A DNA stretch of 64,000 nucleotides, taken from positions 401,544 to 465,543 of the forward strand of contig CAUYUJ010011214.1 of the NCBI GenBank assembly GCA_963575745.1. The letters are read 5' to 3'. The stretch comes from Prorocentrum cordatum. Lineage: Eukaryota; Sar; Dinophyceae; Prorocentrales; Prorocentraceae. The position numbers and the translations under genes are program-made. The notes under the pieces are model-generated. The model had not been told where the DNA came from and did not search any database. It saw only the letters and a program-made list of their open reading frames with translations. Each line of letters starts with the position of its first letter. The stretch's first letter is position 1. Positions 54,428-63,890 of this stretch are shown here, one piece after another.

Positions 54428-55472
54428 CCGCGCATTCGATTCGAACCCTCTATACAAAGCGCCCATGGCGACCTTCAACCTTCGAGAGCAGGCGAGACAG
54501 GACGACATAGCGGCTCGCGCGCGGTCAGAGATAGCTCAGAAGGCAGCCCCCGCGGCAGCGTGCCATGCACCGCCCGGCGAAGGCAGCGCCTCGAGCCGCT
54601 TGAGCCGCGCGAGGACAGAAGGCCAGGGACAGTCCTCGAAGGGAACGGCAGCGGGCGGGCCCCCGCCGCCGCCGCCCAAAGCTCCGCCTCAGGGCATGCC
54701 GCCGCGGAAGGCACCGCTGAAGCCTCAGGCCCCCGGCGCGCCTCCGCCGCGCGCCGCCCATGGCGAAGGTCGCCCGTCGAAGCCTCAGGCCCCTGGCGCA
54801 CCTCCGCCGCGTGCCGCGCATGGCGAAGGTCGCCCGTCGAAGTCTCAGGCCCCCGGCGCGCCTCCGTCGCACCGCGCCTATGGCGAAGGTCGCCCATCGA
54901 AGCTTCAGGCCCCCGGCGCGCCTCCGGGTTCTACGCCGAAGCCTCGGGCCCCCGGCGCGCCTCCGCCCCGCAGCGCCTATGGCGAGGGTCGCACTCCGAA
55001 GCCCCAGGCCCCGGGCACTGCGCCGCATTGCAAGCCTCCGCCTCAGGGCATGGCGCCGCCCAAGGCGCCCCCGCAACCGGCACCGACCTCGAAGGCCCCG
55101 CCTTCGCAGGTGCCGCCGCGGAAGTCACCGCCGCCGCAAGCGCCGTCGGAGAAGCCCCCGCCTCCGCGGGCGCCGCGGCCGACGGGCGACCGCGAGCCGC
55201 CGACGCCGCCCCCAGGCAGCTCTTCATTGACTGGGTACACCGTCCAGACTAAGCCGCCACCCGCGCGGATGGCAGGGAACAGGCACTTGGAGACTACGCA
55301 AGTGAGAACAAAACTGGTCTGGAAGAGCGCCTGCGCAGAGCACGCGAACAGCAGGAGGCGGCCAAGGCACCTCCGGAGGCGGACATTCCAACCCACGCGT
55401 CCACCCATGGATCGGACGGCATGGAGCAGCATACGACTGGTGGCTACCAAACCGAGGAGACATCAGGGTTGA
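54222..55472 (+). CDS. Post-pol region, Pro-rich repeat protein (416 aa)
   Basis: Residues 24-115 have mixed composition (MHYEVEFGDSLVHCERLKRS, MATFNLREQARQDDIAARAR). From about residue 140 a Pro/Ala-rich domain contains five units of 20 residues near KPQAPGAPPPRAAHGEGRPS, encoded by exact 60-bp steps at 54720-55020. More Pro-rich sequence follows to residue 340. The last 70 residues are basic and may be out of frame, because the next coding frame starts at 55421. The Pro-rich part resembles a flexible linker. Family unknown. Confidence 0.4.
   Translation: MGFSTRCVALRGKVAPGPSPFVTMEGRRAQLRMHYEVEFGDSLVHCERLKRSDYASPDREQRVLQGLPDRAFDSNPLYKAPMATFNLREQARQDDIAARARSEIAQKAAPAAACHAPPGEGSASSRLSRARTEGQGQSSKGTAAGGPPPPPPKAPPQGMPPRKAPLKPQAPGAPPPRAAHGEGRPSKPQAPGAPPPRAAHGEGRPSKSQAPGAPPSHRAYGEGRPSKLQAPGAPPGSTPKPRAPGAPPPRSAYGEGRTPKPQAPGTAPHCKPPPQGMAPPKAPPQPAPTSKAPPSQVPPRKSPPPQAPSEKPPPPRAPRPTGDREPPTPPPGSSSLTGYTVQTKPPPARMAGNRHLETTQVRTKLVWKSACAEHANSRRRPRHLRRRTFQPTRPPMDRTAWSSIRLVATKPRRHQG
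54720..55020 (+). repeat. 60-bp tandem repeat encoding a 20-residue Pro-rich unit
   Basis: aag(c/t)(c/t)tcaggcccc(c/t)ggcgc begins at about 54719, 54779, 54839 and 54899, exactly 60 bases apart, with a shortened fifth unit. The length is a multiple of three, and differences between units largely preserve the reading frame. Confidence 0.85.
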
Positions 55473-56785
55473 TGCAGCGCCTCCGCGGAATCAGGGAACA
55501 GGAGGAGGCTGAGAAGGCTCCCGCTGGAGAACAACAACAGCATGCCCCAGGAACACGTCGCTCGGACGGCTCATTGCCGCCTGACCTCGGAATGCCATCT
55601 CCAGAGGACGTCGATGGGGAACCGGAGCAGAACGAGGAGCAGGAGCAGGGCCCGCCCGACGTGGAGATGGAGCCCTGTCCTTGTCCTCCACAGGAAGAAG
55701 AGGAGAAGTGGGAACAGACTCGGGGGGGCGGTCCGAGGACCCCGGCCGACCATGTCGCCGAGGACCCCCCCCTCCCCGAGAAGACGGAAGCCGACCAGAC
55801 TGCTCCCGATGCACCTGATCCCGCAAAAGAAGACGCGACGGGCACAGGAGGAGAAGGTACCCAGGGCCATGCCAACGGTACCGGGTCCGCTGGACAGGCC
55901 CAACAGCCCATGGCTGGCCGCCCACACGCAGACGAGGGACCCCTGCCAACGGCTCACAGCAGGCCAGGGGCAACAGCCAGCGCCGACGATGCCAAGACGG
56001 CAAACAAGGGGGAAAAGTGTGCCCTCGCAGACAAAGTGGGCGTGCACGGCTACTGGTATGCCGTTGACTATTGTCACGAACGTTTCAAGAAAGAGGGCAA
56101 CCCCGACCCACGTCTCAATCTGAACGTGATGCCAACAAACGGGCCGAGGGCTGAGTACATCACCGCGCTGAAGTCGCTGGGTAAGACCCTCGCATACGTC
56201 GTAAGGCCAGAAGCAGCCACTGCGTTTGCCAGGCTCGACTTCCCGCAAGCGTGCGCTGCACTCAGTAGCCTCATAAAGGCTGCGGGAATCCCTTCTCGCA
56301 TTTCGGGGGAAGCAATCTACCTATACGCTGCCTATGGCATACCGTATACGACGTGGTTCAGGCCGATGCCAACGAAGACGTGGACCGGCAAGATTGGGAC
56401 CGACGTGGACGAGGGCGAGAGGGTGTTCAACAGCGTGGAATATCTCGTCTCCTCGGACTCGACAATGGCGTTTGTCAGCTCCAAAGGAAAGCCCGCTTTG
56501 AACAGTGCCCTCAAGGAGCAGCCCAACGATCGTCCGTCAGGATCGCTCATAACCATCCGCAATGGTGCAAGCCTGGACGACACCAGAGCCCCCCTACGTT
56601 CCATGAGCTGGGAGGAGCCCCTTGGGCACAGCAAGACCCGCTTTCGGGTCGCAGTACGGAATGGCAACGAGCTGCGCGTGCACCACGACGGCATTCGCCG
56701 ACGGGTGAAGGGGGCAAGACGAGAGGACAAGCCGACAATCCTTCAGACTACGACGAACTGGAAAAATACGCGCTATCCATGGTAG
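55421..56785 (+). CDS. Post-pol region, acidic start then structured domain (454 aa)
   Basis: The first 190 residues are Pro/Glu/Asp-rich. From about residue 200 the sequence becomes globular: KCALADKVGVHGYWYAVDYC, RAEYITALKSLGKTLAYVVR, FARLDFPQACAALSSLIKAA, AIYLYAAYGIPYTTWFRPMP and VFNSVEYLVSSDSTMAFVSS. It ends at TAG 56783-56785, but an overlapping frame continues coding-like sequence (DYDELEKYALSMVDDVVDEQ) to about 56960. This indicates a frameshift near 56740. I do not recognise the domain. LGKTLAYVVR distantly recalls the start of Tpt1-type proteins but the match is too short to use. Confidence 0.45.
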   Translation: MEQHTTGGYQTEETSGLMQRLRGIREQEEAEKAPAGEQQQHAPGTRRSDGSLPPDLGMPSPEDVDGEPEQNEEQEQGPPDVEMEPCPCPPQEEEEKWEQTRGGGPRTPADHVAEDPPLPEKTEADQTAPDAPDPAKEDATGTGGEGTQGHANGTGSAGQAQQPMAGRPHADEGPLPTAHSRPGATASADDAKTANKGEKCALADKVGVHGYWYAVDYCHERFKKEGNPDPRLNLNVMPTNGPRAEYITALKSLGKTLAYVVRPEAATAFARLDFPQACAALSSLIKAAGIPSRISGEAIYLYAAYGIPYTTWFRPMPTKTWTGKIGTDVDEGERVFNSVEYLVSSDSTMAFVSSKGKPALNSALKEQPNDRPSGSLITIRNGASLDDTRAPLRSMSWEEPLGHSKTRFRVAVRNGNELRVHHDGIRRRVKGARREDKPTILQTTTNWKNTRYPW

Positions 56786-57130
56786 ATGACGTCGTAGACG
56801 AACAGGCGCATGTCGCCCATGCCACAGGAGACACGCTCGCGATGCTGGTTCTGGGCGACGGACAGAGTTGGAAGCAAATAAAAGGAGGATCCGATGGCCG
56901 CATCTGGGATGCCCTCGCCTCCCGCGTCTTCGCGCGGGGCAGGACAGGATCAACCTCTACCGGGCGGCGAGTCTGAACCCTAGGATGCTGCTGCTACGCG
57001 GCTCCGAACTTTATCACCGAGGAGAACATCCAGAGAACGACGACTGGCACTTCCTCCCGGGGGGGAGAACTACGCATTCGCTGCAGATTGTGCCAAATAC
57101 ATCATCAACGCCGCTAAGGTATGCTAAGAA
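56740..57130 (+). pseudogene. Frameshifted link in the post-pol region
   Basis: Coding-like peptides in three successive frames, EKYALSMVDDVVDEQAHVAH (frame 1), DRINLYRAASLNPRMLLLRG (frame 0) and ENYAFAADCAKYIINAAKVC followed by TAA (frame 2), join the frames at 55421-56785 and 57131-58930. The simplest reading is one protein disrupted by two or three indels. Confidence 0.4.
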
Positions 57131-58930
57131 TTGCGTTGTCCCGCGTCTGACGTGACGGACCGCCCTTACGTCGCCTCGTCGTCTACGGCCCCGCCTCCGC
57201 CTCCGCCTCCCCCGCCGCCGACTGCTCCCCCACCGGAGGCTGCAGCTCCGATGCCTGTGCCTCCCGGCGCACGGGGTCCGATGATGAGCCATGTCATATC
57301 CACCGGCGGCCACCATGTGCGCTGCCAGGCGGGGGAAATATTGCCATTCGGTGACATCGGGGCGCCGCAGTACTTGCCGCCCGAGTCCGCCAACATCAAC
57401 TCGAACGACTTCTGGTCGCGGTCGGGGCAGCATCGCGACAGAAGGCAGGCGTGGGCGGACCGACGGCACACCACCGTGCCATACGACGACGTGGTGGATA
57501 TCTACGGAATGGAATTGGAAGCAGGTTCTCCCATGGAGATCCTGCCCTTCGACAACAGAATGAAAGACGTGTTGGAGGGGGTCGAGAAAGGCACGGCCAT
57601 GCTGTTTTCGGCCAAGTCTCGCCCAGCGACGGCACTGACCGCGCATGAAGCGGCGAAAGCGGCGACCGAAGCATCGTCGTCAGGACCTGCCCTTGCCGGC
57701 AAGCCCCTCTGGGAAGCGATCGTTCAGAGTGTGCTCCATCACTTTACGATCAACGACGAAGAAGAACACATCGTGTGCAACGTCGGCAACGGCCGCATGA
57801 AATGCCCACACTTCTTCGAAGCATGTGAAGAACATCAGAAAGCTGTGGTCAGAGGGTTGAGGCCTGGTTCTGAGAGGTTGCCTGCCAGCGAGACCATAGT
57901 GCGATCATGTGCGATCTCATCAGACCGTCGACTACGCGTTTTTGTGCCCCGGGAGAGGGGGAACGCAGTCGAAGAATTCCACCTCGCCGAGCAGTTCTAC
58001 GATAACGACAAGTGGTTCGATGCGCTGACGGGGCGAGTGGCAGCTCGTGAGTGGGCACTGACCAGAATGCGCCTGGCACGTTCCCCGCGCATCACGGCGC
58101 AGCACTGCCTGAGAATGGCCATCGAGTACTTGGTCACGAGGCGCCTGAACACTACGTCCATTGCAAACGTATCATGTTCTGCTCTATTCGATTGAAGCAA
58201 AGCGCTGTTCGCTGAACGTGAATCTCATTCCATGCTTGAGATTCCGTTCCTGTGGCCTGACAGCGTCCATGACCGAGTCAGGCGGGGGGAGTGGGAGACA
58301 TATTCCCATGCCGCAGATGTGCGGAAGTTCTATGCGCTCCTGAATGCTGGCGCATTCCCCCCATCCGGAGAGAGGTGGGGTATGAGAGTTAAGACGGGCC
58401 AGAAGGCGAAGACTAAAGGATTTGCCGAAGGTGCCTTCGCCCTTCGTGACACTGATCAGGTCCACCTGCTTCACCAGCAGCACAGCCGCGGCGCGGGGCT
58501 CTGGAGTGACGGGAATCTGGTAACCATGGACTTCAAGGTAACCACCCCGCCGGCGGATGCAGGTGGCATCCGCCCTATTGACACAGAGACGAATGGGAGG
58601 GAGCAATATGTATGCGACAAGCCTGAACTCATAGCTAGGCTTCCGCTAAGACTATGCTCCATGACACCTAGCCAAGCAAATCAACGACAGATTTGGGTCT
58701 TTCACCCGCGGCATTCTCGCCAATTCGAGGTGGATTACACGGCGCTTGTGGACCCCTCTCCTGATCCAGAGGGAGGGGTTCCGAAGTGGAGAATTGATAA
58801 TGCCCTGGGCGATGAGATGCGCAGACAACAGCCTCGCACCGAGTTTCAGAGGGCAGGCGCGCGGAGACATGCGCGAGGTCTGTTTCAGCCGGCGAAACAA
58901 AGGGAGATCGCGACGAGTTGGACCAGCTGA
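57131..58930 (+). pseudogene. Post-pol region, unrecognised protein with one internal TGA
   Basis: Frame 2 is open from about 57128 to 58930 except for TGA at 58193-58195. After a Pro run it holds HVISTGGHHVRCQAGEILPF, DIYGMELEAGSPMEILPFDN, KPLWEAIVQSVLHHFTINDE, GRMKCPHFFEACEEHQKAVV and AQHCLRMAIEYLVTRRLNTT. After the TGA it holds MLEIPFLWPDSVHDRVRRGE, DVRKFYALLNAGAFPPSGER and RQIWVFHPRHSRQFEVDYTA. The composition on both sides looks equally coding. This suggests one protein of about 600 residues with a late stop mutation, or two adjacent proteins. No family recognised. Confidence 0.45.
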
Positions 58931-61900
58931 GGAGGAAGCACGTACGATTCCTGGAGATAGAAGACTGGCCGCTCTGTGAACTGTATTCCGACTTTCTGAT
59001 CACTGAGCATTTTGATGTGCCAAGCCTCGTGGCCCATGGCCTTCAGGACATCATGGCTCCCCTCATGCAGGCTGGCTTATCACGAGATCGCCCTGATCTG
59101 CGGACAACGGAGATGGGCGAGTCCATGCCCAGGGTCCCAGATCACGATTGGAAGCTCTTCCGCGACGAGAAGAAAGAAGAGGAATCCAGAGGAGGACCTG
59201 ATCAACCTGCTACGGGCCATGCCCCAGGCAGCGTCGAGCCCAATGGGCCGCCGAGGTCCAGAAGCGTCGTACGCCGTGGAGGCCGCGAGGCAATGCTCGA
59301 GGAAGCGGCAAAGAATTGGCGTGAATCTCGGTCGGGAGGACGACGCTCCGGTTGGGGCAACATCGGGCACGCTGGCTTTAAACACTCATTCGCTGCAAAT
59401 CGCAGGCGGCTGCGCTTCGAATTCCCCGACGGGATGCCTGCTGGCCAGCAGCGAGATCCCCGACCGGGAGCCCCAGACTACCGGCCTCCGCCTCTTCCGG
59501 AGACTACGTTCGTGCCCATGCGCAGCATAAGCGTCACAGCATCGCCTGCGGCGTCCTACATAGATCAGATCTGGATTTGCCCAACGCTTGGTTGTTTCAG
59601 GACCACTAAAGCAGCTGTTTCTCATTGTGAGAGGATCCGTCTAGTGCGCAGATGCGGCCGCTGCAAACAGAAAACAGCTGTACATCTGGGTCGATGCCCA
59701 CCGAGGCATCGTGTCTACAGCCGCTGGGCAGACGCCCATGGCGGAAAAGCACCGGCCGACGTCGTATAATACGAGATGAGGGAATACGAGAGGTGGTGCA
59801 AGGAACAGACCAGCGCGGTAGACCTGGACGCGAGCTCGGAAGACCATGTGTCCGACCAGGACTACGGGGCAAAGCAACCTGCTGAATCCTGCGATGACAG
59901 CCATGCTGAATAATCGTCAGGTGAAGAAGAAGGGTCAGCAGATGCGGTCGGCCATGCCGACGTCGCAATGATTCAAATCGACCCAGAGACCCGACTGTAC
60001 GTTGTCGGACAAGGGTCTCCATTCGGCAAAGAGTGTTTTCTGCTCGAGGGTACGTTGCCGCTCCCCAAGAACAAGTAGATATCAGAAGAGCATTTTGGGA
60101 AGCTCTACCCACGGCATGACCGTGCTGAGGACTTCGAAGACCTTGGACTTGAACACTAAGAGCTGACTTACGAGGGTATTCTCGGCCAGGGAAGGCATAG
60201 CCCTCTCTTGGCGACGCTCAGGTTCAAACAGGATCACCTTTCAGCAATATCCCCAGCACGAGCTCGTCTCATAGACGAACTGCATTACAGTGGACCCGTA
60301 TTAGCCAGCCAACGACTGGGCCGCGCACTGATCAGCGACAAGCTCTCCACCTATGCTGACTGCGTAGCCGATCCGCTCTTGGACTACATCTGGCGTTCAC
60401 CCGCAGGTGGGCGCTCCAGGGTGGAGAATTACCCGAGAGCCCGATACCACGCGATCGAGAGCCAAAATTAGCTTGGACCGGACCATGCTCTGGTACCCAT
60501 GCATCCTCACTTGCGTCCTAAGCTTTACGCCATCGCGAGTAAGGTGGGGCGTGATGAGGCTCTCCGACTAGGCGGGCTGATAATCCACCTCCTCCGTCAC
60601 AGCTCGGCCCATGTGCTGAGCTCGGGAGGACGGGTGGGCGTGGATGTGCTGATGCTGGGGGTGGAGATGGGCGCAGCAGACACTGGCCCAACACCCCGTC
60701 CCATGGACTGGGATGAAAGCTTCGCCGAAGTCGTTTGCAAAGTGGTCGGAGCGTCTGAAATTGACGGCGATGCAGACGCATCCCTCGCGGAAAGTGAAGA
60801 GGGGCAGATATTTGTGATTCCCGCAATTCGCCCGCTCCTCGCCAGGGCCGTTACGGCGACTCGCTGAGGATTATCAGCCCATATCGACGGAACGTACGGC
60901 ATGACCCCAGCATGAGCGAAAAAACATGGAGCCCTACTGTTGCCGTTGACTGCTGCTGACGTTCAACGGAGTCAGAGAGGCCAAGTGGCTGCCTTGTACG
61001 GCGAAGCTATGGGCCTGCGTCAGTACGGAACTGTGGCTTACACTGTCGCGCTATCCCCGCATGCGTCAAAGATCCATGATCTAGAGGCGCTGGAGGAGGT
61101 CTTCGAGCCACTGTGCTTACAAGAGGCCAGAGGACTAGCGCATCGAGATGAACAGAGAGTCCGTCTTGAACTAGCTGTCAACTTCCCGACATCCCTTCAC
61201 CAGGGCGGTATGTCGAGGGACTTCGACGGGAGCGCTAACAGATCCGTGCTCGACTTCAATCCGTCCAATTTTGAGGGTAAGTATCTGGCCGCGCTGAGCT
61301 CGAGGCACCTGGAAGCCAACCCGCATTGGATCCTGCCGACAGGTCAAATATTCACGGCGAAGATTTCAGATTGGAACAACATCTGGCAGATCTTTGCGGT
61401 AACGGAAGCACCTGGTGACAAAATCTCGTTGCGCGTCATCTACGATCGACGCTTGGCCATGCTACAGGTCCTTCCTGCTCATGGAACGGGCTGCGTTGAC
61501 GCCCTGGGGCCCAATCAGTTGATAAGAGCCGGCTTCCATGAGTACCGGCTCGACGTTGCGCTGCGGGAGGAGACCAGGCAATCCCCGGGCTGGGATGACG
61601 ACGTACGGCTCGTCTGCCACATGGGACACAAGACCAGATATGGCATGATGGCGTGCCCAGAGTGCAAGGGCGAGACTATCTACCAGGCAGTTCCGTGGCA
61701 ACCTAACAAACTTCGTCCCGCAATGGATTGGACGAGTGCCAGTGTGCTCAAAGATCCGAGGCCTGACCAACCGTTCTATGAACGCGGCAGCGGGCAGCGG
61801 ACGAGAGCGGCCCAGATACAAAACTCGGATCGCACACAGGCACGCTGGCGAGAAAGCTGGAAGTACGACGACTCCAGGGCGGCGCTGACACGCTACTACG

Positions 61901-61932
61901 CCGCCATGTCGGGCAAAACGGCTACTCTCTGA
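58918..61932 (+). pseudogene. Post-pol region, ~1000-codon frame broken only by stops
   Basis: Frame 1 holds from 58918 to 61932 without a frameshift but with seven internal stops at 59767, 59911, 60076, 60157, 60469, 60865 and 60913. Peptides between them look coding: DQIWICPTLGCFRTTKAAVS and CGRCKQKTAVHLGRC (a Cys/His cluster, 59570-59700), TRLYVVGQGSPFGKECFLLE, HFGKLYPRHDRAEDFEDLGL, RLGRALISDKLSTYADCVAD, and RLGGLIIHLLRHSSAHVLSS (about 60568). After 60940 come VAYTVALSPHASKIHDLEAL, LSSRHLEANPHWILPTGQIF and VCHMGHKTRYGMMACPECKG (a zinc-ribbon-like motif). The LLRH segment followed by GGRVGVDVLM is reminiscent of RNA 2'-phosphotransferase (Tpt1/KptA) N-termini. The rest of that family is not seen. 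Confidence 0.45.
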
Positions 61933-62024
61933 GCGGAGAGATCGGTGTTCGCCTGGGCCCCATCGTCGCCTAAAGACAAACGCCTGCCCATGGCAATGAG
62001 GCGCGTGAAGTCAAAGGCCACAGA

Positions 62025-63761
62025 TTGGCACGCAGGTGGATGATGTACCAGCAGTATCGCGGCTGGCGTCCGACTGGCAACAATGCAACATGCCCATTTT
62101 GGAAATGGTGGGCATATCTCTCAAGACAGGTGTATCATACCGATTTCGGAACAGACATGGGCGTCCTCGGCGTTTTCGATTGGGACACTACGGACCCCGA
62201 TGCGCGAGAGGAGCCTGATCCAACTGCAGGATGGGGCAACTGGTGCTTCGAACATCGCGACAACATGCCGCCGACACTGAATCAGCTTCGGCGTGATATT
62301 CAAGAGGAAATCGCCGTTCACTGGCCACCACAAGAAGAGATGGCCGGCATCGGGAAGGAAGAAGAAGAGGCATTCCGCCTTCGAGGGACACGAGCACTTC
62401 GCCCTGCCTCGGCCCTGCCGTCTGCCCCTGCCCATGGCAGGCGCGGCAGGTCGAACAGTCGGAGACGGCGTGTCCGATCAGAAGATGCGCCAAGAGCATT
62501 TGGAGGACGCGCCATGCGCAGACGGGACAGTTCCCGCGCCCCGCATCGCGGAATCCACCATGCTGACATCAGGCAATCTATCAGCGTATACCGCATCACG
62601 AGGGAAGCTCACGAGCTCGTTACGTACTTCGCCGCCCATGACGAGCCCGAAGAGTACCACCAGGCGACTATCGTCGCCTCCTGCGAGGCACAGATACGCC
62701 GCATGAGGTACGAACCGCCCGAATTCTCCGTTAACGATCCAGATCTGTACAATGTCAAGACGAAGCGGATGTCATCACAAGTCTACAGGGTTGCCATTGA
62801 GTTGACCAAGTATTTTGACTGGACAGAGACCGACGGAGCGAACGCAGATGAGGACGCCATGCGTGCTCATCTTGAAGAAGTTGATCTGTACCGAACGAAA
62901 TTGATGCGTGAGATCAACATCTTGAGGGCGCACCGCGAGATGTTGGAGCTGGTGCACAGAGACATCTACCAGAATCGAACGGACATACTGGAAGTCTCCA
63001 CTGATGCGCGCAAGATCGAGGCGCGCATGCAGTTATTACTGCAGTCGCAGGCAGCGGCACTCAGACGTGGCCTGCGGACGACGCCCGACAGCTTTCAGCA
63101 CGCCGCTGTTGAGCAGTGGCCGCTTCACGTGTACGAGGCTGCGGTGTATGCCCTGAATATGTGGCGACAACACGGGGTGGCGCCGCTCGAATCGGAAAAA
63201 GAGCGCCCCACCTCACGATTGCCCATGGCAAGAGAGGCGCGGCGACATCAATCCCAGGCAACAACTGCCAGGGCAGCCCGCTCCGTCAGCCGCAAACGCG
63301 CCCTCAGTACTTCTTCGGCGCAGAGGGGCAGAGCGGCCGCGGTCTCGCGAAAGGGGCACGGCAAAGGCAGCTCCTCGAGCGGCGCTGCTCCGCCGCCCCC
63401 GGAGGCGGCCGAGACGGGGAAGGGCAAGAGAACCCGGGAGAAAGGGGGCAGCCGCGCGGCGTCCCCACGCCCGGCGCGTCCGTGCCACTATACGGATATC
63501 CGCCAATCGGCCCCGAGTGGCGCCGCCTCATCATCGCCCCAGCACCATCAGCCCGAACCCGATCCGCGCCCATGGCGTGACAGGAGGCAAAGTCGACCCC
63601 CCCTCGATCGCGCCTGGAGCGCGCGGCGGGGCACCTCCAGCCGAGCCAGGAGCAAAGGGCCGGGCAAGGATAACCGCGGCAAGGGCGGTTATGAGAGCTG
63701 GGAAAATCGCCGCCATGACGACCGAGCCCCATGGCGCCGCGATGGCGGATGGCACTGGTGA
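62025..63761 (+). CDS. Last ORF of the element: structured N-half, RS/RG-rich tail (578 aa)
   Basis: An open frame of 578 codons ends with WHW and TGA at 63759-63761, about 130 bases before the right terminal repeat. The N-part has WMMYQQYRGWRPTGNNATCP, FWKWWAYLSRQVYH and an acidic stretch. A helical middle (residues about 185-380) includes REAHELVTYFAAHDEPEEYH, KRMSSQVYRVAIELTKYFDW and YRTKLMREINILRAHREMLE. The C-terminal 170 residues are Arg/Ser/Gly-rich. HHADIRQS (about residue 177) and HYTDIRQS (about 488) are a repeated motif. A basic low-complexity tail is compatible with nucleic-acid binding. Family unknown. The track-style start is not ATG; the first ATG in frame is at 62040. Confidence 0.45.
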   Translation: MARRWMMYQQYRGWRPTGNNATCPFWKWWAYLSRQVYHTDFGTDMGVLGVFDWDTTDPDAREEPDPTAGWGNWCFEHRDNMPPTLNQLRRDIQEEIAVHWPPQEEMAGIGKEEEEAFRLRGTRALRPASALPSAPAHGRRGRSNSRRRRVRSEDAPRAFGGRAMRRRDSSRAPHRGIHHADIRQSISVYRITREAHELVTYFAAHDEPEEYHQATIVASCEAQIRRMRYEPPEFSVNDPDLYNVKTKRMSSQVYRVAIELTKYFDWTETDGANADEDAMRAHLEEVDLYRTKLMREINILRAHREMLELVHRDIYQNRTDILEVSTDARKIEARMQLLLQSQAAALRRGLRTTPDSFQHAAVEQWPLHVYEAAVYALNMWRQHGVAPLESEKERPTSRLPMAREARRHQSQATTARAARSVSRKRALSTSSAQRGRAAAVSRKGHGKGSSSSGAAPPPPEAAETGKGKRTREKGGSRAASPRPARPCHYTDIRQSAPSGAASSSPQHHQPEPDPRPWRDRRQSRPPLDRAWSARRGTSSRARSKGPGKDNRGKGGYESWENRRHDDRAPWRRDGGWHW

Positions 63762-63890
63762 GCCCCAGGCGCCCATGGCGCGCTGGTGCGCCCGTGCCTG
63801 CCTGAATTTGGCGCCGTCGGAGACGTTAGGTCCCGATGGTGCTGCGTCGGCCCTGGCCGGCCGGCGCGGCCGGGCCGCCGCGGGGTGGGT

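Larger units (their letters stand above)
45412..63778 (+). repeat. Dispersed CCCATGG hairpin family (about 24 sites)
   Basis: By-eye positions of cccatgg: 45412, 48212, 48242, 50166, 50870, 52206, 52999, 53395, 53546, 53771, 54462, 54757, 55404, 55907, 57530, 59033, 59735, 60710, 61987, 62431, 63222, 63569, 63728 and 63772. The reverse form ccatggg was seen only near 43894 and 47675. At many sites the flanks are complementary, giving stems closed by cc-[cat]-gg. The longest is 57521-57531 with 57535-57545, 11 positions with one mismatch. Others: 53389-53396 with 53400-53407, 60704-60711 with 60715-60722, 62427-62432 with 62436-62441, 52995-53000 with 53004-53009, and 53542-53547 with 53551-53556. 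Confidence 0.6.
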
